NCBI GenBank assembly: GCA_964472545.1 | Contig: CAYYNP010000217.1 | Coordinates: 1 to 17,383 of the forward strand | Direction of reading: 5' to 3' | DNA from: CAYYNP01 sp964472545 | Lineage (GTDB): Bacteria > Planctomycetota > Planctomycetia > Pirellulales > Thermoguttaceae | DNA length: 17,383 nucleotides | In this document: one piece after another, positions 1-6,371 of the stretch | Layout: the number at the start of each line of letters is the position of its first letter | How positions within the stretch are numbered: position 1 is the stretch's first letter | Notes under the pieces: generated by a model | What the model saw: the letters and a program-made list of their open reading frames with translations, nothing else | Databases searched by the model: none | Told to the model about the DNA's origin: nothing | Program-made: the position numbers and the translations under genes

Positions 1-414
1 GGTCACGCTGGCTCGCAGGTTTCCAGGAGTTTGCACCTAGAAACGGAAGAGCCCTTCTTCTTGATCATCATGGGGATGATCGAGTTCGGGCGATTGGTGA
101 TGGTCCAGCAGATCCTCACCAACGCCTCGCGAGAAGGTGCGCGGCTGGCCGTGCTCGACGACCCCAGAGAAGGCTCCGTGGTCACCGACGCGGTGATTAC
201 GGCCGTAGAGGAGTACTTACAGGGGGGGTCTATTACGGGTGCGACCGTAACGGTCACACCGGATCCGCCCAATTCGGCCGGTTATGGCGAACCGGTCACC
301 GTTTCCGTTGAGGTACCTTTCGATCAAGTATGCTGGCTTCCCGGGTCGTTCTTTAGCAGAGACGGGAAGACATTGTCGGCTAGCACAGTTATGCGCCGAG
401 AGACCGTTCAGTAG
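1..414 (+). CDS. TadE-like pilus assembly protein, 5' end unresolved
   Basis: Small membrane-anchored pseudopilin-like protein of the Tad/Flp pilus system, expected to sit in the inner membrane and take part in pilus assembly. The hydrophobic segment ends in IIMGMIEFGR and is followed by VQQILTNASREGAR, the typical TadE signature in planctomycetes. The remaining ~90 residues form a soluble domain ending at the TAG at 412-414. The reading frame stays open to the first base of the window, so the true start may lie outside. The only in-window start candidate is TTG at 31, which would remove the usual N-terminal stretch with the conserved EFA motif. Just upstream, QEFA is encoded in another frame (around 24-38), which hints at a frameshift. 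cpaB follows 75 nt downstream in the same direction. The family call is firm; the start is not. Confidence 0.75.
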   Translation, partial: GHAGSQVSRSLHLETEEPFFLIIMGMIEFGRLVMVQQILTNASREGARLAVLDDPREGSVVTDAVITAVEEYLQGGSITGATVTVTPDPPNSAGYGEPVTVSVEVPFDQVCWLPGSFFSRDGKTLSASTVMRRETVQ

Positions 415-489
415 GCCTGCGCCGCCCCGCGGGCCTGCCCCGCGTGCGCTGGCAGACATCCTGGCAACGAGAACCGATTGGGATTTACC

Positions 490-1668
490 ATGCGAGCGAA
501 ATCACTAGCCCTATTGGTGCTGGCCTTGGGTTGCGGCCTGGTGGCCGCGATCGGCGTCACCCAGGTAATGTCCAACAAGGACGACGTCGTCGCCGAAGAC
601 GAACAGATCGTGTTCGTGGTCAAGGACGAAGTCGGCTTGGGCTATGGGCTCACCGTAGAAGAACTCAAACAGGAGAAATGGCCCAAGGACAAAGTGCCCG
701 TCGGGGCCGTGACCAGCTTCGAGGAAATCGAAGGGCGGCTGACGCGGACCATTTTGCCCTCCGGCTCGATCATCCTGGACGACCACCTCTACGCCAAGGG
801 CGAGGGCAGCGGCGATTTCGTCCACGTACCGGACGGACATCGGGTGGTTGCCGTGCGCGTGGACATGGTCACCGGTGTGTCGAACATGATCAAGCCTCAC
901 GACCGGGTCGACCTGTTTCTGTTCGCCCGCCGCGATCCCAGCCTGGGGATCACAGCGACGACGATGCGGCCCATACTCCAGGACGTCAAGGTCTACGCCG
1001 TCAACGACGTTCTGCAGGTCGACAAGTCGGACCCCAAAGAGCGCAACACGATCAAGGCGGCCACCGTTTCCTTCGTGGTCACGCCGGACCAAGCGCTGAA
1101 GGTCAGCCTGGCCGCTCAAGTCGGGACGCTCCAATTGGCGCCGCGCAGCCCAACGGACAACGTCACGGCCGAGTACACGGACATCGATATCCGCGATCTG
1201 ATTGGCGACGGCCCCGACAAGATCGACCGCACGCTCGACACGCCTAAGGCAGACGCCGAGGCAGATTCGGGGCTGCTGGCCATGATTGAAAATCAGATGG
1301 AGGAGGTCGCACAGACGCCTCCCCCGGCCGACTTGATGCAGCCGACCTTTCAGGAGCCGGAAAAAGTCACCTGGGAGATAAAGCTGGTGTTGGGGTCGGA
1401 AATCAGACCCATGGAACTGGTCCGCAACGCCGAGCCGTCGGAGTCGGGATTCGAGAATTGGGAACTCCGCGAGTCGCAGCCCGACGCCGGTTTCAGCACG
1501 GCGACCGACCTATTTGGCTCGCCCGGGCAACCCGGCGGGGAGAATCCCGGCGAAGATGCCGGGGAGGATGACGGGCTGCCGGACGAAGACCTCGACGAAG
1601 AACCGACCGACGAGGACGACTGGGACGACCAAGGCTCGGACGAAGACGCAGGCCGGGGGGCTCAATAG
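490..1668 (+). CDS. cpaB: Flp pilus assembly protein CpaB (RcpC family)
   Basis: Periplasmic, membrane-anchored component of the Tad pilus, thought to work with the CpaC secretin. The 392-residue protein starts with a single hydrophobic anchor (residues 5-28, ending AIGVTQVM). A SAF-like domain follows (about 38-103, with ILPSGSIILDDHL), then the RcpC/CpaB domain (about 105-225, with VAVRVDMVTGVSNMIKPHDRVDL). The last ~45 residues are strikingly acidic (GEDDGLPDEDLDEEPTDEDD), unlike the body of the protein, and look like a disordered tail. ATG at 490 is preferred to the in-frame TTG at 478 because it begins directly before the signal anchor; no clear Shine-Dalgarno precedes either. The stop codon lies inside a 15-bp tandem duplication. 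It is co-directional with the tadE-like gene and cpaC, so probably one operon. Confidence 0.87.
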   Translation: MRAKSLALLVLALGCGLVAAIGVTQVMSNKDDVVAEDEQIVFVVKDEVGLGYGLTVEELKQEKWPKDKVPVGAVTSFEEIEGRLTRTILPSGSIILDDHLYAKGEGSGDFVHVPDGHRVVAVRVDMVTGVSNMIKPHDRVDLFLFARRDPSLGITATTMRPILQDVKVYAVNDVLQVDKSDPKERNTIKAATVSFVVTPDQALKVSLAAQVGTLQLAPRSPTDNVTAEYTDIDIRDLIGDGPDKIDRTLDTPKADAEADSGLLAMIENQMEEVAQTPPPADLMQPTFQEPEKVTWEIKLVLGSEIRPMELVRNAEPSESGFENWELRESQPDAGFSTATDLFGSPGQPGGENPGEDAGEDDGLPDEDLDEEPTDEDDWDDQGSDEDAGRGAQ

Positions 1669-1689
1669 ACACGGGCTCAATAGACACGG
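1658..1689. repeat. 15-bp tandem duplication across the cpaB stop
   Basis: The unit GGGCTCAATAGACAC occurs at 1658-1672 and again at 1673-1687, followed by two bases of a third copy. The first copy carries the cpaB TAG at 1666-1668; the second repeats the TAG in the spacer. It looks like a slippage duplication that leaves cpaB unchanged. Confidence 0.9.
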
Positions 1690-1756
1690 ATTGTCGACCA
1701 CACGGATGGACCATATCGGAACCGGAGTTCCGATAGCCTTTGCAAGGAAGTCAAGG

Positions 1757-3562
1757 ATGGTTAAGCACTTTCTCAAGCGGCGGGCGCCGCTGGTGGCCGT
1801 TTCTCTGTTTCTGACAGCCGCCGTCGTGGGGATGGCCGTCCTGGTCGAGGCCCAGACCTTGCCGCAGGTGACGCCGGGGCCGCAGATGGGCCAACCTCCC
1901 GCCCTACCCGCGCCCGGAATAACCCCCCCGGCCGTCTCCCCGCCAGCCATTTCCCCGCCAGCCATTTCCCCGCCAGCCATTTCCCCGCCCACCATCACCA
2001 CGCCTGCCATTTCCACGCCTGGGGCCACCAACCGGTCGTCGATCAACTTCCAGGTCGAGCGCGCGACCGAGCGGCTGGAGATGATGCTCAACACCAGCCG
2101 CCGGCTGACCACCGACCGCAACATCCGCGAGGCCCAGGTCAACAACCCGGACCTGATCGATCTGACGCCCATGGCACCGAACAAAATCATGGTCTCGGCC
2201 AAGGCGACCGGTGTGACGCAGATCATCCTCTTCGCCGAAGACGGCACCACCCACACGATCGACGTGATCGTGCAGGGCGACGCCCAGGAACTGACCCATA
2301 CGCTGAAGATGCTCTTTCCCAGCGCCGCGGTGAAGGTGCTTCCGATGGGCGGCGGCGTGCTGCTTTCCGGGTTCGTCGATCAGGCCGACGACGTGCGAGC
2401 GATCGTCGAGATTGCCGAGCAATACTACCCCAACGTGATCAACCGCATCCGTGTGAACGGGCCGCAACAGGTCCTGTTGCACGTGAAGGTGATGGAAGTG
2501 TCGCGGACCAAGCTGCGGCAATTGGGCATCGACTGGACTTTGGTTTCGGGTACGGACACGATCAGTTCGGGCTTGGGCAACTTCATTGGCGGTGGCGGGG
2601 CCACGTTTTCGCTGAACGTCTTCAACGGCGCCAATCAGCTCACGCTGTTGCTGGACGCCCTGCGCGACGACAAGCTGGCCAAGATCCTCGCCGAACCGAA
2701 TATCGTGGCCGCCAGCGGCCGGCCGGCCTACTTCCACGTCGGCGGTGAATTCGGCTACGCGGTCAACGGCGGGATCACCGGCCCCTCGGTCGAATGGAAG
2801 CAGTACGGCACGCGCATCGACTTCGTGGCGATGGTGCTCGGCGGCGGACGGATCCGGCTCGAGGTCCGGCCGATGGTCAGCGAGCGCGACGACGCCAACG
2901 CCGTTTCCGGCATCCCCGCCATCCGGACCCGAGAAGTAGAAACCGGCGTGGAACTGCTGGCCGGCCAAACCCTGGCCATCGCCGGGCTGGTGCAAGAGCG
3001 GACCGAATCGCAGAATCAGGGCCTGCCCTGGATCAGCGAGGTGCCGTTGTTGGGCGTGCCCTTCCGCCGCGTGCAGTCGAGCACCAACGAAGTGGAACTG
3101 CTGATCATGGTGACTCCCGAGTTGATCGATCCGCTCGATCGGCGCGACCTTTCCCACTGCAACTTGGGCCAGCGGACGACCCAGCCCAGCGACGGCGAAC
3201 TCTTCATCAAGGGCCACCTCGAAGTGCCCAATTGCTGTCCGCCGGAAGGTGAGGGCGGTTCGCAATACGGCCCGGCGCGTGGACGCCCGAACCCGACGCC
3301 GACTCCGCCGCAGGAGATGATCATCGAACAGCGCGACGCCGCCGCCGAGCCGGCCGCCGGCACGCCCGACGCCGGCACGCCCGAGCCGCCGATTGCCGAG
3401 GGCTCCCCCGATGGTTATACGTCGCGGCCGCGCAGCTCGGCAATGCCCTACAACCGCTACTTGCCGGCCAAGCCGCGGCCAAGCGAGACCGTGACCGCCG
3501 CAGGCGGGCGGAACGTCGAGGCGGGATTTATCGGGCCGGTTGGCTACGATGTAGTAGAGTAG
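1757..3562 (+). CDS. cpaC: Tad pilus secretin CpaC (RcpA/GspD family)
   Basis: Outer-membrane secretin expected to form the multimeric pore through which the Flp pilus leaves the cell. The 601-residue protein has a signal peptide (residues 8-32, ending VEAQ), then a proline-rich linker of AISPP repeats (about 57-90). A pilus-formation N-terminal domain (about 95-175) and a BON-like segment (about 176-235) precede the secretin domain (about 236-460). Secretin hallmarks include AEPNIVAASGRPAYFHVGGE, the GIPAIRTREVETGVELLAGQ block, PWISEVPLLGVPFRR and VELLIMVTPELIDP. The C-terminal ~140 residues are low-complexity, rich in Pro, Ala and Gly. ATG at 1757 is chosen over upstream in-frame starts because AAGGAAG (1743-1749) precedes it at good spacing and the signal peptide begins at once. 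The long open frame upstream of it overlaps cpaB and is not used. Confidence 0.9.
   Translation: MVKHFLKRRAPLVAVSLFLTAAVVGMAVLVEAQTLPQVTPGPQMGQPPALPAPGITPPAVSPPAISPPAISPPAISPPTITTPAISTPGATNRSSINFQVERATERLEMMLNTSRRLTTDRNIREAQVNNPDLIDLTPMAPNKIMVSAKATGVTQIILFAEDGTTHTIDVIVQGDAQELTHTLKMLFPSAAVKVLPMGGGVLLSGFVDQADDVRAIVEIAEQYYPNVINRIRVNGPQQVLLHVKVMEVSRTKLRQLGIDWTLVSGTDTISSGLGNFIGGGGATFSLNVFNGANQLTLLLDALRDDKLAKILAEPNIVAASGRPAYFHVGGEFGYAVNGGITGPSVEWKQYGTRIDFVAMVLGGGRIRLEVRPMVSERDDANAVSGIPAIRTREVETGVELLAGQTLAIAGLVQERTESQNQGLPWISEVPLLGVPFRRVQSSTNEVELLIMVTPELIDPLDRRDLSHCNLGQRTTQPSDGELFIKGHLEVPNCCPPEGEGGSQYGPARGRPNPTPTPPQEMIIEQRDAAAEPAAGTPDAGTPEPPIAEGSPDGYTSRPRSSAMPYNRYLPAKPRPSETVTAAGGRNVEAGFIGPVGYDVVE
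1938..1990. repeat. 15-bp tandem repeat in cpaC coding AISPP units
   Basis: Three perfect copies of CCCCGCCAGCCATTT (1938-1952, 1953-1967, 1968-1982) plus a partial fourth encode repeated AISPP pentapeptides in the linker after the CpaC signal peptide. The period is a multiple of three, so copy-number change would lengthen or shorten the linker without shifting frame. Confidence 0.9.
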
Positions 3563-3579
3563 TAAGAACGGATTGTGAT

Positions 3580-3628
3580 CCAAGGGGTTTCCCCTTGGGG
3601 TAGGCGCCCCCACGGGAGACCGCCGTGG
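3580..3628. terminator. Two hairpins in the cpaC-cpaE gap
   Basis: CCAAGGGG-TTT-CCCCTTGG (3580-3598) is a perfect 8-bp stem with a 3-nt loop, 17 nt after the cpaC stop. A second stem, CCACGG with CCGTGG (3610-3615 and 3623-3628), follows. Neither has a downstream T-run, so they are not classical intrinsic terminators. They could attenuate or stabilise the mRNA between secretin and CpaE. The rest of the 169-nt gap shows nothing recognisable. Confidence 0.45.
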
Positions 3629-3731
3629 AGAGTTTCCGTAGCCGAATTCGCCAGAGTTTGGCCGTTTTCTGCGTCCGGCCTGAAGTCTGGCGACTTCGGC
3701 TGCAAGGTACGGCACCCAAGAAGCGATTGTT

Positions 3732-4949
3732 ATGAGCAACGTTCTGCGACTGGCAATCATCGACCCCGACGACAGCAAGCGCGAAGCGCTGAAGAACATG
3801 CTGTTGGGCATGGATATGATCTGGCTCGACGCCGAGTGTTCGCGCTACGAGTTCTTCGCCGACGTCGTCGCCCAGACCACTCCCGACATCGGCTTGGTGG
3901 CCATCGATCACGACGTGGAGAAGGGCCTGGCCCTGGTCACGCAACTCAACGAGACGTCGCCCAACTGTGCCGTGCTGGTGGTCAGCGGCTCCGGCGACGG
4001 CGACCTGATCCTGCGTGCGATGCGGGCCGGGGCCAAAGAGTTCCTCACCGAGCCGGTGCGGATCGAAGACCTGTTGGGCGCCTTGGGGCGGATCAGCGAA
4101 CGCCGCTTCGGACGCGGCGAGAACCGGCCCCGAGGATGCCAGGTGATCGCCGTAGCCGGATCGATCGGCGGCGTGGGGGCGACCAGCGTGGCCGTGAATC
4201 TCGGCTGCGCCATGGCCCAGAACGAAGCCCACAGCGTGGCCCTGGTCGATCTCGACCTCTGCCTCGGCGACGCCGACGTCTTCCTCGATACGATCCCCGA
4301 CTACACGCTGGTCGACGTAGCCCAGAACGTCTCTCGGCTCGACTTCACGCTGCTGAAGCGCTCGCTGACGAAGCACGCCTCGGGCCTCTATCTGCTGCCG
4401 CGGCCGGTCCAGTTGGAAGACATCTCGCTGGTCACGCCCGATGACCTGCAGCGCGTGATTGGGCTGCTGAAGGCCACCTTCACCCATCTGGTGCTCGACC
4501 TGTCGAAGAGCTACAGCCCGATCGACCTGATCGCCCTGGAGATGGCCGACCACGTGTTGCTGGTTACGCAGCTCGATCTGCCCTGCCTGCGAAACGTGGT
4601 GCGGCTGATGATGTCGTTCGGCGAGATGGAGGAGTTGGCCGATCGGGTGAAGATCCTCGTCAATCGCGTGGGACTCGAAAGCGGCCAGATCACGATGAAG
4701 AAGGCCGAGGAGACCATCGGCAAAGAGATCTTCTGGCAATTGCCCAACGACTACCGCACGATGGTCGAGGTCCGCAACAACGGCATCCCGCTGATCGAGC
4801 AGGCCCCCAAGGCGGCCATCACCCAGTCGATCGCCACGCTGGCCGAAGCGCTCAGCGGCGGCGGTGAGGTCGAAGCCCCCGAGATCGCCGCAAAACGCGG
4901 TGGGCTCGGACGCCTGTTCCAGCTCTGGCCGAGCAAGGGCGCGAAGTAG
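3732..4949 (+). CDS. cpaE: CpaE/TadZ-type pilus localisation ATPase homologue
   Basis: MinD/ParA-fold protein that in characterised Tad systems localises the pilus machine to its cellular site. The 405-residue protein begins with a receiver-like domain (1-115), with a degenerate C-terminal active-site block (EFLTEP where receivers have a conserved Lys). A SIMIBI-class ATPase domain occupies about 136-375. The P-loop region reads AGSIGGVGATS (142-152): both lysines of the deviant Walker A consensus (KGGxGKT) are replaced, by Ile and Ala. VALVDLDLCLGDADV (169-183) is the A'/switch I region and LVLDLSKSYSP (253-263) the Walker B region. A positively charged C-terminus follows. ATG at 3732 starts the receiver fold directly; no strong Shine-Dalgarno is seen. 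CpaE homologues with altered P-loops are known, so loss of the lysines does not make it a pseudogene, but ATP hydrolysis is doubtful. Confidence 0.87.
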   Translation: MSNVLRLAIIDPDDSKREALKNMLLGMDMIWLDAECSRYEFFADVVAQTTPDIGLVAIDHDVEKGLALVTQLNETSPNCAVLVVSGSGDGDLILRAMRAGAKEFLTEPVRIEDLLGALGRISERRFGRGENRPRGCQVIAVAGSIGGVGATSVAVNLGCAMAQNEAHSVALVDLDLCLGDADVFLDTIPDYTLVDVAQNVSRLDFTLLKRSLTKHASGLYLLPRPVQLEDISLVTPDDLQRVIGLLKATFTHLVLDLSKSYSPIDLIALEMADHVLLVTQLDLPCLRNVVRLMMSFGEMEELADRVKILVNRVGLESGQITMKKAEETIGKEIFWQLPNDYRTMVEVRNNGIPLIEQAPKAAITQSIATLAEALSGGGEVEAPEIAAKRGGLGRLFQLWPSKGAK

Positions 4950-4988
4950 CGCGCTGCGGCCGATATACCGTTGCGCCGAGCTGCCTGC

Positions 4989-5003
4989 CGCCGGGCTCCG
5001 GCG
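4989..5003 (+). terminator. Weak hairpin after cpaE
   Basis: CGCCGG-GCT-CCGGCG forms a 6-bp GC stem 39 nt after the cpaE stop, followed by the moderately T-rich TCATTCT. It could end the pilus transcript just before the promoter at 5029, but the T-tract is poor. Confidence 0.3.
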
Positions 5004-5028
5004 TCATTCTCGCTGCAAGAATCCTCTC

Positions 5029-5057
5029 TTGACCCCGCATCGTGTCTGCCGTAATCT
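5029..5057 (+). promoter_or_regulatory. Sigma70-type promoter for the 5099 gene
   Basis: TTGACC (5029-5034) and TAATCT (5052-5057) are separated by exactly 17 nt, a good -35/-10 pair. The predicted start near 5064 gives a ~35-nt leader before ATG 5099. This suggests the gene is transcribed separately from the pilus block. Confidence 0.6.
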
Positions 5058-5098
5058 ACGGCCCCGATAATTGGGGGGGAACTGCGCGGGGTGTTGCG

Positions 5099-6238
5099 AT
5101 GTCCTGGCTTCGTTGGATGTGTCTTGGCCTGCTGGTGCCTGCTCTGCCGCCGCCGGCGCTTGCGCAATCCGTCGGAGATCCCCCCTCGACGCCGACGTCC
5201 ATCGCCGTTGACGGCTACCTGTCGCCCGGCTTCCCATCCTCCGCCGAACGGCAATCTGCGCCGGGCGAGCCGCAACAGGGCCGACGATTGCCGGATGCCG
5301 AGGCCGTGTGGCCCGGGGCGGCTTCTTTCGCGCCCGTCCCACCGACGCCGGCGTGTGACGCGCCACTCGGCGGTGAGCCCATGTATTACGTGCAGGTGGT
5401 CGACGAGCCGTCGTACGACGAGTGGGTGTCCGAGGAGTTGGCGTCCGACGAAGCGTCGGACGAACCGGCCACCGATCCCCCCAGCCCGCTGCCGCTCGGC
5501 GCGTTTCTCGGCTATCGCTACAACATGAGTTCCATCGACTGGATCTTCGGCGACGGCGACCAGTTCGGCATGTTCTCGCTAATCGGGCAGCACTATCGGG
5601 CGGCCGGCGAGAGCACGGGCGTCGGTGCGGGTGTGTCGATCCACTTTCTCGACGGCCCCGCACGTAGCGAGATGCCCCCACGGCTGTTCGACTTCAGTCT
5701 CGCCATTCAATCTCGAAAATGCCTGGGCAACTTTAGCTACGACGTGGCCGCGTCGGTGATGGCTTCGGGCGACTTCGAGGCAAGTAACCGCGAGGGCATC
5801 CTTTTCCCCAGCCATGCCGTGGGATTCTGGCATCGTACGCCGAACCTGGACGTGGTCTTCGGCGTCGACTTCCTCGACCGCCGCGACGTGGCCCTGCTGC
5901 CCGTGTGCGGCCTGATCCTCATGCCGCATCCGGACGTGCGTCTGGAACTGGTCTTCCCCCGGCCCCGAGCGGTCATCGCCGTGACGGACACCCATCGCCT
6001 GTACGTCCGCGGCGAACTCGGCGGCGGCACCTGGGACATCTTCCGCGAAGACGTCGGCGACGACGTGGCCACCTACCGCGATTTTCGGTTGTGCGTGGGG
6101 CTGGCGGCCGCCAATGGCGATCACTGGCAAGCGCTCGAGATCTGCTACGTCTTCAACCGCCACCTGGAGTACGCCACCGGCGTCGGCAATTACGACCTCG
6201 ACGATACGGCCGTGATCCGCTTGGTTCGGTGTTACTAA
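5099..6238 (+). CDS. Secreted, probably beta-barrel protein (DUF6268-like)
   Basis: A 379-residue exported protein of unknown function. Residues 1-22 form a signal peptide (hydrophobic core CLGLLVPALPPPALA, likely cut before QS). A disordered Pro/Ala/acidic segment follows to about residue 129, with clustered Asp/Glu (DEPSYDEWVSEELASDEASD). The remainder alternates short amphipathic strands and aromatic residues (GAFLGYRYN, VGFWHRTPNLDVVFGVDFL, YVRGELGGGTWDI, ATYRDFRLCVGL, YVFNRHLEYATG), as in an outer-membrane barrel, and resembles planctomycete DUF6268 proteins from memory. The ATG at 5099 is chosen over GTG 5042 because it begins the signal peptide and lies after the promoter at 5029-5057. 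It sits where the pilus motor gene might be expected but shows no Tad homology. The family name is tentative; export is well supported. Confidence 0.72.
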   Translation: MSWLRWMCLGLLVPALPPPALAQSVGDPPSTPTSIAVDGYLSPGFPSSAERQSAPGEPQQGRRLPDAEAVWPGAASFAPVPPTPACDAPLGGEPMYYVQVVDEPSYDEWVSEELASDEASDEPATDPPSPLPLGAFLGYRYNMSSIDWIFGDGDQFGMFSLIGQHYRAAGESTGVGAGVSIHFLDGPARSEMPPRLFDFSLAIQSRKCLGNFSYDVAASVMASGDFEASNREGILFPSHAVGFWHRTPNLDVVFGVDFLDRRDVALLPVCGLILMPHPDVRLELVFPRPRAVIAVTDTHRLYVRGELGGGTWDIFREDVGDDVATYRDFRLCVGLAAANGDHWQALEICYVFNRHLEYATGVGNYDLDDTAVIRLVRCY

Positions 6239-6266
6239 TCCGTCTGCGCGCCCAATCATGACAGTT

Positions 6267-6362
6267 GGGTGGCTGGGGCAAAGCGCAGCGGTGCCCCAGC
6301 GATCTGAGGGCTACGCGAGGGCCGGCAACCTGGGGCACCGCTGCGCTTTGCCCCAGCCACCC
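6267..6362. repeat. REP-like palindrome, 33-bp perfect arms
   Basis: The 33-nt arm at 6267-6299 (beginning GGGTGGCTGGGGCAAAGCGC) is the exact reverse complement of 6330-6362, with a 30-nt loop between. It fills the gap between two convergent genes (stops at 6238 plus and 6372 minus). The identical left arm recurs at 7739-7771, so this is a dispersed element and not only a terminator. It would form a very stable stem-loop in either transcript and may end both. Confidence 0.9.
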
Positions 6363-6371
6363 GCCGTGCGC

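Noticed and set aside
1904..3811. A 635-codon minus-strand open frame antisense to cpaC
   Set aside because: His/Gly/Arg-rich shadow of the secretin gene with no domain or start signal.
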